Positions 52,774-62,498 of a DNA stretch of 64,000 nucleotides are shown piece by piece. Origin of the DNA: Vibrio crassostreae 9ZC13 (GTDB lineage: Bacteria; Pseudomonadota; Gammaproteobacteria; Enterobacterales; Vibrionaceae); the NCBI RefSeq assembly GCF_000272045.2, contig NZ_AJYZ02000019.1, forward strand, positions 1,277,899-1,341,898. Direction: 5' to 3'. Each line of letters opens with the position of its first letter. The first letter of the stretch is position 1. Both the position numbers and the translations under genes were made by a program. Below the pieces are notes generated by a model. That model was not told the DNA's origin. It was given only the letters and a program-made list of their open reading frames with translations, and did not search any database.

Positions 52774-53913
52774 ATGATCATATCCGCATCGACTGATTAC
52801 CGCGCCGCAGCAAAAGCGAAATTACCACCGTTTCTTTTCCACTACATTGATGGTGGCTCTTACGGAGAACATACCCTACGTCGCAACACGGCTGACCTAG
52901 CTGAGATTGCGCTAAAACAACGCGTACTCAACGACATGTCGGACCTAAATTTGGAAACCGAACTATTTGGCGAGAAGCTAGCGATGCCAATCGCACTGGC
53001 GCCTGTTGGTTTAACGGGTATGTACGCAAGACGCGGTGAAGTACAAGCAGCAAAAGCCGCCGACAACAAAGGCATCCCTTTTACCATGTCGACCGTGTCG
53101 GTATGTCCGATTGAAGAAGTTGCACCTAAGATTGAACGCCCAATGTGGTTCCAACTTTACGTGTTAAAAGACCGTGGCTTCATGAAGAACGTTCTTGAAC
53201 GCGCTAAAGCCGCTGGCGTCACAACACTGGTCTTCACCGTGGATATGCCCGTACCCGGCGCTCGCTACCGTGACATGCACTCAGGAATGAGTGGTCCAAA
53301 TGCAGCAGTACGCCGCGTATTCCAATCTATGCGTCATCCTAGCTGGGCAGTTGATGTCGGCTTACTGGGTAAACCACACGACCTAGGCAACATCTCTACT
53401 TATCGTGGTTCTCCTACCAAGCTGGAAGACTACATCGGTTGGTTAGGTGATAACTTCGACCCGTCGATTTCATGGAAAGATCTAGAGTGGATTCGTGATT
53501 TCTGGGACGGTCCAATGGTCATCAAGGGCATTCTTGATGAAGAAGATGCAAAGGATGCGGTGAGATTTGGCGCAGACGGCATTGTGGTTTCAAACCACGG
53601 CGGCCGCCAGCTTGACGGCGTTCTATCAAGTGCCAAAGCGCTGCCTTCGATTGCTGATGCAGTTAAAGGCGACACCAAAATTCTGGTCGACTCTGGCATT
53701 CGTACTGGCTTGGATGTGGTTCGAATGATGGCATTGGGCGCAGACTGCACCTTGCTTGGCCGTTCTTTCGTTTACGCATTAGCAGCGCAAGGACAAGCCG
53801 GCGTTGAGAATCTACTCGACCTTTACGACAAAGAGATGCGCGTTGCGATGACATTAACAGGCGCGAAGACAATCAAAGACTTAACTCGTGAATCTTTGGT
53901 GGGGTTAGATTAA
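52774..53913 (+). CDS. lldD: L-lactate dehydrogenase (FMN, quinone-linked)
   Basis: FMN-dependent alpha-hydroxyacid oxidase of 379 residues converting L-lactate to pyruvate at the inner membrane face. FMN loop elements APVGLTGM near 76 and QLYVLKDR are present, with the catalytic base H275 and R278 in [10 protein letters not shown], at the same numbering as E. coli LldD. AGGA lies 8 bases before the ATG. It sits between lldP (201-base gap with a folded element) and the D-lactate dehydrogenase gene. Confidence 0.96.
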   Translation: MIISASTDYRAAAKAKLPPFLFHYIDGGSYGEHTLRRNTADLAEIALKQRVLNDMSDLNLETELFGEKLAMPIALAPVGLTGMYARRGEVQAAKAADNKGIPFTMSTVSVCPIEEVAPKIERPMWFQLYVLKDRGFMKNVLERAKAAGVTTLVFTVDMPVPGARYRDMHSGMSGPNAAVRRVFQSMRHPSWAVDVGLLGKPHDLGNISTYRGSPTKLEDYIGWLGDNFDPSISWKDLEWIRDFWDGPMVIKGILDEEDAKDAVRFGADGIVVSNHGGRQLDGVLSSAKALPSIADAVKGDTKILVDSGIRTGLDVVRMMALGADCTLLGRSFVYALAAQGQAGVENLLDLYDKEMRVAMTLTGAKTIKDLTRESLVGLD

Positions 53914-53963
53914 ATCTCCACGATTCAGACTCATGCTTTGGTCTACTTAGGCTGAAGTTCAAT

Positions 53964-53999
53964 CGGTGTCACAGCAATTCCACTACCGTTGTGACACCG
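53964..53999 (+). other. Hairpin between lldD and dld
   Basis: Perfect 10-base arms CGGTGTCACA and TGTGACACCG with a 16-base loop. Only a short T-run follows, so it may be a weak terminator or an mRNA stability element in the lactate operon. Confidence 0.5.
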
Positions 54000-54064
54000 T
54001 TTAAGCACTGGAAAATTAATATAAAAACAAATCAGTGCCAAATAAGAAGCACAAGGAAGCAAAG

Positions 54065-56920
54065 ATGGAGACAAACACATCCCATGAGCGAGTAATAGAC
54101 GCACAAGCTTATCAGCAGCTTGAAGCGATACTGGCTCAAAAAATAGAAACGGAACGCATTGTCACGCAAGAGGCAAAGCGATTGGCCTACGGCACCGATG
54201 CGAGTTTTTATCGCTTGGTGCCGAAAATGGTTCTAAGGCTTAAAAACTTAGACGAAGTGATATTCACCATTCAAAGCTGTCGCGAACTCGGCATTCACTT
54301 TACCTTCCGCGCCGCAGGCACCAGCCTGTCAGGACAAGCGGTTTCAGACTCGGTGCTCATCACCCTTACCGACGACTGGCGTGGTCATGAAATTGTCGAT
54401 AACGGCAATCAGATCATTCTTCAGCCCGGTGTGATTGGTGCTGATGCCAACAAATACCTCGCCCCTTTCCAACGTAAAATCGGCCCAGACCCAGCCTCTA
54501 TCAACACCTGTAAAATTGGCGGTATTGCCGCGAACAACGCCAGCGGTATGTGTTGTGGTACTGCGCAAAACTCCTATCGCACCGTCGAGAGCATGAAAAT
54601 CGTATTGAGTGATGGTTCCCTGCTTGATACGGCAGATAACGCCAGCGTTGAAGCTTTCAAGCAATCACACAAAACGTTGTTTGAAGGCATTATTGATTTA
54701 CACAGACAGACTAGCTCAAATCAAGAACTGGCAGACAGAATCCGCCACAAGTACCGTCTTAAAAACACCACCGGCTACGCGCTCAATGCATTGGTCGATT
54801 ACCACGACCCAATTGAGATCATAAAACACCTGATGATTGGCTCAGAAGGCACACTAGGCTTCATAGCCGAGATCACTTACAACACGGTGATTGAACACCC
54901 GAACAAAGCTTCAGCGCTATTGGTGTTTGCCGACATCGAGCAAGCAAGTAAAGCCGTAACTACATTATCCAAAACTCCGGTTGCAGCCGTTGAGTTGATG
55001 GACGGCAGGGCGCTACGTTCTGTCGCGGATAAACCGGGTATGCCTGCGTTTATGCCAAACCTAGATTTAGAAGCGGCGGCTATTTTGGTGGAATCACACG
55101 CCAGCTCCCAGCAGGACTTAGATTTACAATGTAAATCAATTTTGGATGCATTGGCTGATTACACGATTGTTGAATCGGTCCCTTTTACGTCCGATCCAAA
55201 GACTGTTGCAACCCTGTGGGGCATTCGAAAAGGCATGTTCCCAGCAGTTGGGGCCGTTCGTGAAGTTGGCACAACCGTTATCATCGAAGACGTGGCTTTC
55301 CCTGTTGAAAACCTGGCTAACGGTATTCGAGAGCTGCAAGAGTTGTTCGATAAATACGACTACAGCGAAGCGATCATTTTCGGCCATGCACTCGAAGGCA
55401 ACCTTCATTTTGTGTTTACCCAAGGCTTCGACAGCCAAGAAGAGATCGACCGTTACGGCGGTTTCATGGATGACGTTGCCGAGCTAGTTGCAGTGAAGTA
55501 TCAAGGTTCACTGAAAGCGGAACACGGCACGGGCCGAAACATGGCACCTTATGTGGAATTGGAATGGGGCAAAGATGGCTATGCCTTGATGCAACAGATC
55601 AAAGCGCTGTTTGACCCAGAAAGGCTGCTTAACCCCGGCGTTATCATCAACGACAATCCAAACTCCCACATCACAGACCTGAAGCCGATGCCTGCTGCCG
55701 ATGATCTAGTCGACCGCTGTATTGAGTGTGGATTCTGTGAGCCTGTTTGCCCGTCTCGCACCTTAACCCTATCACCACGCCAACGCATCGTGTTATATCG
55801 CGAGCTACAACGCCGCCGTGCCGCAGGTGAAGAGATAGAAGCAAGTGAGCTAGAGAAAACCTTCGAATACCAAGGTATCGATACCTGCGCCGCAACTGGC
55901 CTGTGTGCCGAGCGTTGCCCAGTGGGAATCAACACCGGCGATTTGATCAAGAAGCTCCGTATTGCCAAATACGAAAAATTTACACCAATCGCCAAATGGA
56001 CAGCGGAGCATTTCTCGACCACCACAAAGCTGACCAAAGCTGGGCTCAAAACCAACCAAGTGGCAAGCAAGGTTCTAGGGGCGAATACAGTCGGAAAGCT
56101 AACCAACGGCTTGCGCTCTATCACCAAAGGCGCGACACCCGTTTGGATGCCTGAGATGCCGCAATCCAATAGTCACACGCTAGTCTCATCACCAGTGACG
56201 GCAGAAAACTCAAGCAATCATAAGAAGGTGGTTTACCTGCCTTCGTGTGCCAGTCGCACCATGGGACAACAGAGTGATGCGGGCGACCAACGCCCTCTAA
56301 CTGAAGTGACCATGTCTTTGCTTAACAAAGCAGGATTTGAGGTGATTCTTCCGAAGAAGCTAGACGACCAATGTTGTGGCATGCCTTACGACAGCAAAGG
56401 GATGACCGATTTAGCCCAATCTAAAGCGCAACAGCTCGAAGAAGTGTTGTGGCAAGCCAGTCGTCAGGGTGAATACCCAGTATTAATGGACACCAGCCCA
56501 TGTGCTAAACGCAGTATTGAACAGTTCACCAAGCCACTAGAAGTGCTAGAGCCGACAGGGTTTGTGAATCAATACTTGCTTGAGCACCTGACACTTGAGC
56601 CGCTGCAAGAAACCGTGATGCTGCATGTGACGTGTAGTTCTCGTCGAATGGGTTTGGAAGGCGCGATGTTGAGCCTTGCTAAAGCCTGTACCGAAGAGGT
56701 CATCGTTCCTGAGCATATTCAATGCTGTGGTTGGGCGGGTGATAAAGGTTTTACCACTCCAGAGCTGAATGAAGCGGCGGTACACCCACTCAAAGAACAA
56801 GTGCCGAGCAACTGCACTCGCGGATTCAGCAACAGCCGAACCTGTGAGATAGGTTTGTCGCATCACAGTGGCATTCCGTATCAGTCAATCTTGTACTTGG
56901 TGGACGAAGTGGCGCAGTAG
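54065..56920 (+). CDS. FAD/Fe-S D-lactate (2-hydroxyacid) dehydrogenase, YdiJ/Dld-II type
   Basis: Large oxidase of 951 residues joining a GlcD-like FAD domain to a GlpC-like iron-sulfur domain. FAD part: TFRAAGTSLSGQAVSD, IGGIAANNASGMCCG, IGSEGTLGFIAEITY and, later, HALEGNLHFVF and KAEHGTGRNMAPYVE. The Fe-S part has two clusters, CIECGFCEPVCPSR and CAATGLCAERCPVG (about 550-620), and C-terminal CCG motifs (DQCCGMPYD, QCCGWAGD). A GTG at 54035 was rejected because AGGA lies 7 bases before the ATG at 54065. With lldP and lldD it completes D- and L-lactate use. D-2-hydroxyglutarate is an alternative substrate for YdiJ-like proteins. Confidence 0.92.
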   Translation: METNTSHERVIDAQAYQQLEAILAQKIETERIVTQEAKRLAYGTDASFYRLVPKMVLRLKNLDEVIFTIQSCRELGIHFTFRAAGTSLSGQAVSDSVLITLTDDWRGHEIVDNGNQIILQPGVIGADANKYLAPFQRKIGPDPASINTCKIGGIAANNASGMCCGTAQNSYRTVESMKIVLSDGSLLDTADNASVEAFKQSHKTLFEGIIDLHRQTSSNQELADRIRHKYRLKNTTGYALNALVDYHDPIEIIKHLMIGSEGTLGFIAEITYNTVIEHPNKASALLVFADIEQASKAVTTLSKTPVAAVELMDGRALRSVADKPGMPAFMPNLDLEAAAILVESHASSQQDLDLQCKSILDALADYTIVESVPFTSDPKTVATLWGIRKGMFPAVGAVREVGTTVIIEDVAFPVENLANGIRELQELFDKYDYSEAIIFGHALEGNLHFVFTQGFDSQEEIDRYGGFMDDVAELVAVKYQGSLKAEHGTGRNMAPYVELEWGKDGYALMQQIKALFDPERLLNPGVIINDNPNSHITDLKPMPAADDLVDRCIECGFCEPVCPSRTLTLSPRQRIVLYRELQRRRAAGEEIEASELEKTFEYQGIDTCAATGLCAERCPVGINTGDLIKKLRIAKYEKFTPIAKWTAEHFSTTTKLTKAGLKTNQVASKVLGANTVGKLTNGLRSITKGATPVWMPEMPQSNSHTLVSSPVTAENSSNHKKVVYLPSCASRTMGQQSDAGDQRPLTEVTMSLLNKAGFEVILPKKLDDQCCGMPYDSKGMTDLAQSKAQQLEEVLWQASRQGEYPVLMDTSPCAKRSIEQFTKPLEVLEPTGFVNQYLLEHLTLEPLQETVMLHVTCSSRRMGLEGAMLSLAKACTEEVIVPEHIQCCGWAGDKGFTTPELNEAAVHPLKEQVPSNCTRGFSNSRTCEIGLSHHSGIPYQSILYLVDEVAQ

Positions 56921-56963
56921 CATCATTCACGATGCAAAAGGTATTAGCTTTAACCTAAAACGA

Positions 56964-56998
56964 AAATGGCAGCCGAATCAGGCTGCCATTTCTTTATT
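56964..56998. terminator. Terminator after dld
   Basis: AATGGCAGCC and GGCTGCCATT around GAATCA, followed by a T-rich run; the AAAA on the left lets it also serve the leftward gene at 57061. Confidence 0.85.
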
Positions 56999-57060
56999 CG
57001 TTTGTTCGAAAGATGCTACTTAACTGGATGCTGATAAGCTAACCGTTATTAAACTAGATA

Positions 57061-57303
57061 TTACAAAGCTAAGCGCACCAACTCTTCTGGCGAGTAGTGT
57101 TCTGCTTCTGCGCCTTTGGCGATTAAGTCGATCACTTGGAACTCGTTCATGTCACCAAACTCTTTGGTTAAGTAATCACGGAACGCTTTCTCGTTCGGCC
57201 ATTTGCCTCGCACGATATAGCCATCTTCCTTATCGAAATCTTCCGTCTCAAAGAAAGAAAAGTCGGTCATACCAATATTGTGGCAATACAAAACGAGATA
57301 CAT
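57061..57303 (-). CDS. Small conserved hypothetical protein
   Basis: Acidic protein of 80 residues that I do not recognise (starts MYLVLYCHNIGMTDFSFFE; mid region GKWPNEKAFRDYLTKEFGDMN). No signal peptide or membrane helix. The frame is open to 57354, but AAGGA lies 6 bases before the ATG at 57303. It stands alone between the dld terminator and the ABC operon, oriented leftward. Confidence 0.72.
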   Translation of the reverse strand: MYLVLYCHNIGMTDFSFFETEDFDKEDGYIVRGKWPNEKAFRDYLTKEFGDMNEFQVIDLIAKGAEAEHYSPEELVRLAL

Positions 57304-57324
57304 GTTGAATCCTTTACACTTAAC

Positions 57325-57346
57325 TAGGGCCTGTTTAACTTTCGAG
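57325..57346. repeat. Short repeat TAGGGCnTGTT, copy 1
   Basis: TAGGGCCTGTTTAACTTTCG plus AG, 18 of 22 positions equal to 62499-62520. Both copies are intergenic. They may be ends of a decayed mobile element. Confidence 0.4.
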
Positions 57347-57455
57347 CCGATCAAAAAGCGTCTCTAAAAAGCAGGGCTAAGGTTACAACATAAATGCTAA
57401 ATCGAATACCCAATCGGATCGTCAATTTAGAAACCTCAGCGACCGGATCTTTACG

Positions 57456-59192
57456 TTAGTCATCAAACATCAAGTTAATGGCTGCACCGAACAAGATCAG
57501 CCCAACAATTGGCCCCATGACTGCTAATGGCGCGCGCTCAATGTATGGAAGGTTCTCTGCGATCATCAAACCCCATTCAGGTGTTGGTGGCTTTGCCCCT
57601 AATCCGATGAAGCTCAGCGAGGTCAGACTTAGAGTGATAACCGGTAGCCTCAACATCGCGTGTCTTAACAACGGTGGCAACACATACGGAAGCAAGTAGA
57701 AACGGAAGATTCTAAGCTTACTGGTGCCCCATAGTGGCGCGAGGTGTGTATAAGGTTGAGCCTTGGCTTCTACGATCAAGCTTGAGCAGTGTGCAGCTAG
57801 CGGCGCCCACGACACCAATACAATCGCGATTAATGCGCTGTTCGGATTCATCCCCGTTAAGCCTGCAACAAGCAAGCCTGCAATGATGTATGGGATACCC
57901 TTAGTGATCTCGATAAGGCCTTGGCTAAAGCGGGTGTTGAAACCCATAATGATGCCCGTCACCAAGCTCAAGAACGTTGCCAATATGCCGGCTTGGAAGG
58001 TCGCAATCATACCAGAACCAATTCTCGCCAGTAGGTCTCGACCAATGCCATCTGCGCCCAAAGGTGCTTGCCAACTCGGTGATGCCAAGCGTGCGAATTG
58101 GCTAGTGTATGGGTCTCGGAATGCAGCCCATACAACGATAGCAATTAGGAAAGAGAAGATCGCAAAAGCAGTGACACGCTTTGCGCGGTTCTGGGTAAAA
58201 CGAAACGAAGAGTGGCTACTGATGAGCTTGCCGCTTTTCAGGCTGTGGCCAAGAATCAATTGCTGAACAAACAAGCTCATGCTGCTCACGGCAATTGAAA
58301 ATAGCAGCAACACCAATAAGCCGCCTTGCAGCGTTGGTAAGTCTTGCGCCTTGGCTGCACCAAGAATCATGCGCCCGATACCAGGGATCGAGAAGATAAG
58401 CTCAACCGCGACTGCGCCACCAGTTAAGCCAATCACGATCATCGCGATTTGCGGGATCAGACTGCTCAGCGCTCTTTTCAGCGCAAAGCGAATAATTTGA
58501 TTGGAATGAACGTTGGCACTGAGCCAAGTGATCACCCAAGGTTCATTGAGAACGCGTTGTAAACTGTCTCTGAGTAGACGACTAAACAGGCCACTGGCAG
58601 GCAATGCAAGCGCTAAGCTCGGTAGCCAGATGTCTTGCCAACCTTGCCAACCATACGGCGGCAGCCAACCTAACCAGATAGAGAACACCAGTATTAATAC
58701 CGAGGCCACTACGTACTCTGGCAACGATATTAATACGGTGCTTAAACTGCTGTAACTCTGCCCTAGTTTGCCCTTCTTCCAACTGCGTAAGGTAGCAAGT
58801 AAGCCTGCACCACACAGTACGAAAGTCATCACAAGTGCGCTAGACATCAAGAACAGAGACGTAGATGCTGTTTTTTGAATGCTTAATGCAACCGAGGAAC
58901 CATCAATCCATGATTCACCTAGATCACCTGAAAAAGCACTTCCTACCCAGTCGAGCAGGCGCTCAATGGCTGAACGGTCAAGCTGAAGATCAGCGCGTAC
59001 CGCCGCTAAAGCTTCAGGCGTAAGCAGGTGTTGTTGCCCCGCCCTAGCCCGCAGAATAGATTGGCTTGGATCGATGCCTGCAATGTCAGGCATCAAACCA
59101 ACAAGAATCACCACCACAATCAGTGAGGCGATTCTTGATAGCCAAGGCGTCAAGATAAATAGAGTTCGACGCAGAGTCTCAGCAGATAACAT
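57456..59192 (-). CDS. Fused ABC permease (OppB-OppC type)
   Basis: Inner-membrane protein of 578 residues that joins two permease halves normally encoded separately. The N-terminal half is OppB/NikB-like (ending near GHSLKSGKL), and the C-terminal half is OppC/NikC-like, beginning with a new first helix (VTAFAIFSFLIAIVVWAAF) and the typical PLGADGIGRDLLARIGSG. Each half has about six helices. It starts 4 bases after the binding-protein gene and closes the operon of ATPases, binding protein and permease. The ribosome site is weak. The fusion means one polypeptide makes the whole channel. Confidence 0.88.
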   Translation of the reverse strand: MLSAETLRRTLFILTPWLSRIASLIVVVILVGLMPDIAGIDPSQSILRARAGQQHLLTPEALAAVRADLQLDRSAIERLLDWVGSAFSGDLGESWIDGSSVALSIQKTASTSLFLMSSALVMTFVLCGAGLLATLRSWKKGKLGQSYSSLSTVLISLPEYVVASVLILVFSIWLGWLPPYGWQGWQDIWLPSLALALPASGLFSRLLRDSLQRVLNEPWVITWLSANVHSNQIIRFALKRALSSLIPQIAMIVIGLTGGAVAVELIFSIPGIGRMILGAAKAQDLPTLQGGLLVLLLFSIAVSSMSLFVQQLILGHSLKSGKLISSHSSFRFTQNRAKRVTAFAIFSFLIAIVVWAAFRDPYTSQFARLASPSWQAPLGADGIGRDLLARIGSGMIATFQAGILATFLSLVTGIIMGFNTRFSQGLIEITKGIPYIIAGLLVAGLTGMNPNSALIAIVLVSWAPLAAHCSSLIVEAKAQPYTHLAPLWGTSKLRIFRFYLLPYVLPPLLRHAMLRLPVITLSLTSLSFIGLGAKPPTPEWGLMIAENLPYIERAPLAVMGPIVGLILFGAAINLMFDD

Positions 59193-59196
59193 TTAT

Positions 59197-60726
59197 TTAG
59201 TTAGCCTGTGTTGCCGGGTTAACTTGTGTCGCTTTTTTGACCTGTGTAGTTTGATCAACCAAGCGACGTTCACTTGGGTCACGAACTACATTGCTTACAC
59301 GCTCACTTTCACCTTGAATCACACGTTCGTGAAGCAGCGGGATAGCCGCGAAATCGTTAAGGATTTTTTGTTCAGCTTCGATGATCGCTTGGTGACGCAG
59401 CGCACCTAGCGGTTGTAGGTCAGCGTGATTCAGTGCTTTATCTACCTCTTGAGAACAGAACTGGCCAAGGTTGAATGAACCCTTACAACCAAAGTCGCTC
59501 ATCATGTAAGCCACTGGGTCACCCGAATCTAGAACCGTTGCACGAGAAAGGATAAACGCGTCAAACTTACCAGATAGCGCATCGTTCTCGATCTGAGCAT
59601 ATTCACGAATATCCAGCTCAACCTTGAAACCAGCCGCTTCAAGTTGTTGCTTCAGTAGCGCTGCCACTTCTGGAAGCTCTGCACGGTCGGTAAAGGTACC
59701 AATAACAATGCTTTCGCCGTTCGCTTTTAGCGTTTTGTCAACTGCCTGACCTTCAGGTCGAATTGGTTCAGCCCAAGCAAGTGCAGGACCTAATAGACCT
59801 TGTGCAATATCCGCGTGGTTCTCATAAACGGTATTCACGATTTGCTCTCGGTCCACCGCAGCCGCCGCAACCTTACGCAAGTTAATATCGCTGAATACGC
59901 CTGACTTGTTGTTTAGGTAAAGCGTATTGGTACGAGGCATCGCCACTTCATAAAGTAGGTTCGGATCAATGGTCGCGATTTGTGAAACGGGCACTGCTTC
60001 AACGATGTCTGCCGTGCCTGTTCTTAGAGCTGCAGCACGAGCAAAACCGTTAGGAACGTATTCTGCAATCACAGATTCAACCTGTGCTTTTTGACCCCAG
60101 TAGCCATCGAAACGTTTTAGCTTCGCGCTGGTTGTACCGTTAATTTCAGTCAACTCAAACGGGCCCGTACCTGCACCCATTGGGCTAACACGGCCATCTT
60201 CTTGGTAAGCACTTGCTGCAAGAATCGCTAATTGAGGGCTTGATAAACGGCTTGGTAACAGAGGGTCATCAAAGCTGGTCTTGATCTCTACGCGGTAGTT
60301 GTCCATCGCTTTCACTTCTAGCTCTACGCCATCTAGGATGCGCGGCTTAGGTGCTGCTTCAAGCGCTTTTTGTAGAGAGTTCACTACAGAGTTTGCCGTT
60401 AATGTCGAACCATCATGGAATTTAACGCCTTGGCGAATCGTGAACTGCCAAGTCAGAGGATCAAGATGTTTCCAATCCGTTGCTAGCATAGGTTCTGCTT
60501 CTGAGGTTGGGCTCAGGTTAACCAGAGTTTCTGCTGTGCTCCAACGAGATAACTTAAAAGCGTCATCAGAAAGTGGCGATAAACCCGTTCTTGGTGGTTG
60601 CATCATCGCAACTCGAATTTCAGATTTTACTACGGCATCGCTAGACCCTGGTTGAGAGTCAAAACAGCCCGTCAAAGGCAGAGCCAACGCAAGCGTGCAA
60701 GCCAGTTTGATTGAATTAAAACGCAT
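59197..60726 (-). CDS. ABC substrate-binding lipoprotein (SBP_bac_5)
   Basis: Periplasmic binding lipoprotein of 509 residues for a peptide, nickel or metallophore-type ligand. The lipobox is LTGC (Cys21) after a short signal peptide. SBP_bac_5 features are STAETLVNLSPTSEAEPMLA, WQFTIRQGVKFHDGSTLTA, GTGPFELTEI and NTLYLNNKSGVFSDINLRKA-like strand (NNKSGVFSDINLRKVAAAAV). The C-terminus ends in a TQ-rich tail. Between the ATPase pair (48-base gap) and the fused permease. The ligand cannot be read off; the upstream Zur-like box makes a metal complex possible. Confidence 0.87.
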   Translation of the reverse strand: MRFNSIKLACTLALALPLTGCFDSQPGSSDAVVKSEIRVAMMQPPRTGLSPLSDDAFKLSRWSTAETLVNLSPTSEAEPMLATDWKHLDPLTWQFTIRQGVKFHDGSTLTANSVVNSLQKALEAAPKPRILDGVELEVKAMDNYRVEIKTSFDDPLLPSRLSSPQLAILAASAYQEDGRVSPMGAGTGPFELTEINGTTSAKLKRFDGYWGQKAQVESVIAEYVPNGFARAAALRTGTADIVEAVPVSQIATIDPNLLYEVAMPRTNTLYLNNKSGVFSDINLRKVAAAAVDREQIVNTVYENHADIAQGLLGPALAWAEPIRPEGQAVDKTLKANGESIVIGTFTDRAELPEVAALLKQQLEAAGFKVELDIREYAQIENDALSGKFDAFILSRATVLDSGDPVAYMMSDFGCKGSFNLGQFCSQEVDKALNHADLQPLGALRHQAIIEAEQKILNDFAAIPLLHERVIQGESERVSNVVRDPSERRLVDQTTQVKKATQVNPATQAN

Positions 60727-60774
60727 AATTATTTTTTCTCTGTAGCTGTATTTTTTTTATAAATAAGGTTGTGT

Positions 60775-61626
60775 TTAACAAGTAGATTTCGAAAGAGGCT
60801 GAGACTCGATCAGCATCTGAGTCGCAGGATGAGCAGGTTTACTCATCACTTGATCGGTCGGTCCGTGCTCCACCATTTCACCATGGTCGAGTACCAGTAT
60901 TTCTTCACAAAGGGCTTTTGCGGCACCTAAATCGTGAGTAACCAAAATAAGGCGCATATCGCGCTTCTTTTTTAATGAATTAACCAAGTCCAACAACCTT
61001 TGGCGATTCACTGGGTCAAGGCTGGCAGTAGGTTCATCGGCCACCAGCACTGCGGGTCTAACGACAAGAGCCCGAGCAATAGCCACACGTTGAGCTTGAC
61101 CTGTAGAAAGCTGATTAGGTTTCAGTAAGAGCAAACTGGCAGGCAATCCAACGTCTGAAAGCGCCTCTTCAATGATGGCTTCATGATTACCCGAAACATC
61201 TAAGTTACTTAGAGGTTCGGCTAAGATCTGTCGAACGGTATAGTAAGGGTTGAGGCTAGTGTGGGGCTCTTGAGGCACCAATTGAATCAAGCGACACACC
61301 GTTGCTTGCGCTTTGCTATCGCGAATTGGGAGCGAATAACCGAACAAGTTTATTTGACCAACGGTTGGCGCTTTAAGGCCAAATAGCAGTTCAATTAACG
61401 TTGATTTACCGGCACCAGAACGCCCAACAATTGCTAGGCTTTTGTCTTCAACATTAAGGTCTATGTTCTGTAGCGCTTTGAACGCTTTACCACCCAACCA
61501 ACTTGGTACGGAGTAGTAGTGAACACTCACATTGTCGAACTTAATCTCTATCGGTGTTTGTGTTTCTGAATCAGTCACTGGCATTAATGGCGAGGCTTCT
61601 GAGTTTAGTGATAAGGTCGAGCTCAT
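60775..61626 (-). CDS. ABC ATPase (OppF/NikE type)
   Basis: Nucleotide-binding subunit of 283 residues: Walker A VGRSGAGKST, Q-loop LVPQEPHTSLNPYYTV, signature LSTGQAQRVAIARAL (S in place of the usual SGG), Walker B VLVADEPTASLDPV and His-switch LVTHDLGAAKALC. The first 25 residues are polar and not conserved. Its ATG overlaps the stop of the preceding ATPase gene by 4 bases (ATGA), so the two are coupled. Confidence 0.88.
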   Translation of the reverse strand: MSSTLSLNSEASPLMPVTDSETQTPIEIKFDNVSVHYYSVPSWLGGKAFKALQNIDLNVEDKSLAIVGRSGAGKSTLIELLFGLKAPTVGQINLFGYSLPIRDSKAQATVCRLIQLVPQEPHTSLNPYYTVRQILAEPLSNLDVSGNHEAIIEEALSDVGLPASLLLLKPNQLSTGQAQRVAIARALVVRPAVLVADEPTASLDPVNRQRLLDLVNSLKKKRDMRLILVTHDLGAAKALCEEILVLDHGEMVEHGPTDQVMSKPAHPATQMLIESQPLSKSTC

Positions 61627-62393
61627 TCGATTAAGTCTCTCAATGAACAGCAGAAAGCGTGAGAGCTCGACTCAAGTGCATGTTTCGGTGCACCGTAAGC
61701 CACCACACCACCATCATCGATGACTAACAGCTTGTCACACGCCAACGCGCTATGCAGGTCATGGGTGATGAGTAAACCACCAATTTGACGCTGTTTAACA
61801 TTGTGTCGAATCAGCTTAAGTATCTCTTGCTCTGTCACCGGATCTAACGCACTGGTTGGTTCATCGGCGATGATAATATCGGCGTTACTCAGCAAGCCAA
61901 TCGCAATACACACACGTTGGCGTTGCCCACCCGAAATTTGGCTCGGGTACAACGGCAAGATGGTTTCTGGATTAGGAAAACCAAGTTGATTCAGCAACTC
62001 GGTAATTTGAATTTTTTCTTTTGATTTAAGCTTAGTGCGAGTTCCCGTCAAGGCAAGGCAGAGTTGACCTTCTATTGAAACCAGAGGGTTCAAAGCTTGA
62101 AGCGCATCTTGGAAGATAACTGCGGGGCGCTGTGTGGCAGTTATTTGCAACATAGGCAAACCACATACCGCTTCACCAGACAGAGAAATATGACCTTCAA
62201 CCTCGACCGTTTCTGGCAGAAAACCCGCAATCGCACGTGAAAGCATCGACTTACCAATGCCTGACGGTCCCATGATCGCCAACAGCTCACCTCGATAAAC
62301 ATCGAAGTGGATATCTTGGAAAAGGGTTCTCGAAGAGGTTTTGATCGTTAGGTGGTCAACAGACAAAAGTGGGGTGTTCACGCAGATACTCAC
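61623..62393 (-). CDS. ABC ATPase (OppD/NikD type)
   Basis: Nucleotide-binding subunit of 256 residues, first gene of the importer operon. Walker A MGPSGIGKSM, Q-loop VIFQDALQALNPLVSI, signature ISGGQRQRVCIAIGL, Walker B IIIADEPTSALDPVT, His-switch LLITHDLHSALAC. The start is a GTG at 62393 without a recognisable Shine-Dalgarno sequence, and the Zur-like box begins 8 bases upstream; a leaderless or very short-leader mRNA is possible. With the partner ATPase, lipoprotein and fused permease it forms a complete importer. Confidence 0.87.
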   Translation of the reverse strand: MSICVNTPLLSVDHLTIKTSSRTLFQDIHFDVYRGELLAIMGPSGIGKSMLSRAIAGFLPETVEVEGHISLSGEAVCGLPMLQITATQRPAVIFQDALQALNPLVSIEGQLCLALTGTRTKLKSKEKIQITELLNQLGFPNPETILPLYPSQISGGQRQRVCIAIGLLSNADIIIADEPTSALDPVTEQEILKLIRHNVKQRQIGGLLITHDLHSALACDKLLVIDDGGVVAYGAPKHALESSSHAFCCSLRDLIE

Positions 62394-62397
62394 ATAT

Positions 62398-62418
62398 AGA
62401 TGTTATAACATAACAACT
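62398..62418. promoter_or_regulatory. Zur-like operator upstream of ABC importer operon
   Basis: TGTTAT-AAC-ATAACA (62401-62415) is a perfect inverted repeat, with two more paired positions outside. It matches the centre of the zinc-repressor Zur box (GTTATANTATAAC) except for one central base. It lies over the expected promoter of the first ATPase gene. Confidence 0.5.
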
Positions 62419-62498
62419 CTATCATTTAGCCGACATGATGAAAAGAGAACATTGAACTGCATCGCACTTTATTTGCTGTTTGATTGACCAATTTTCAT

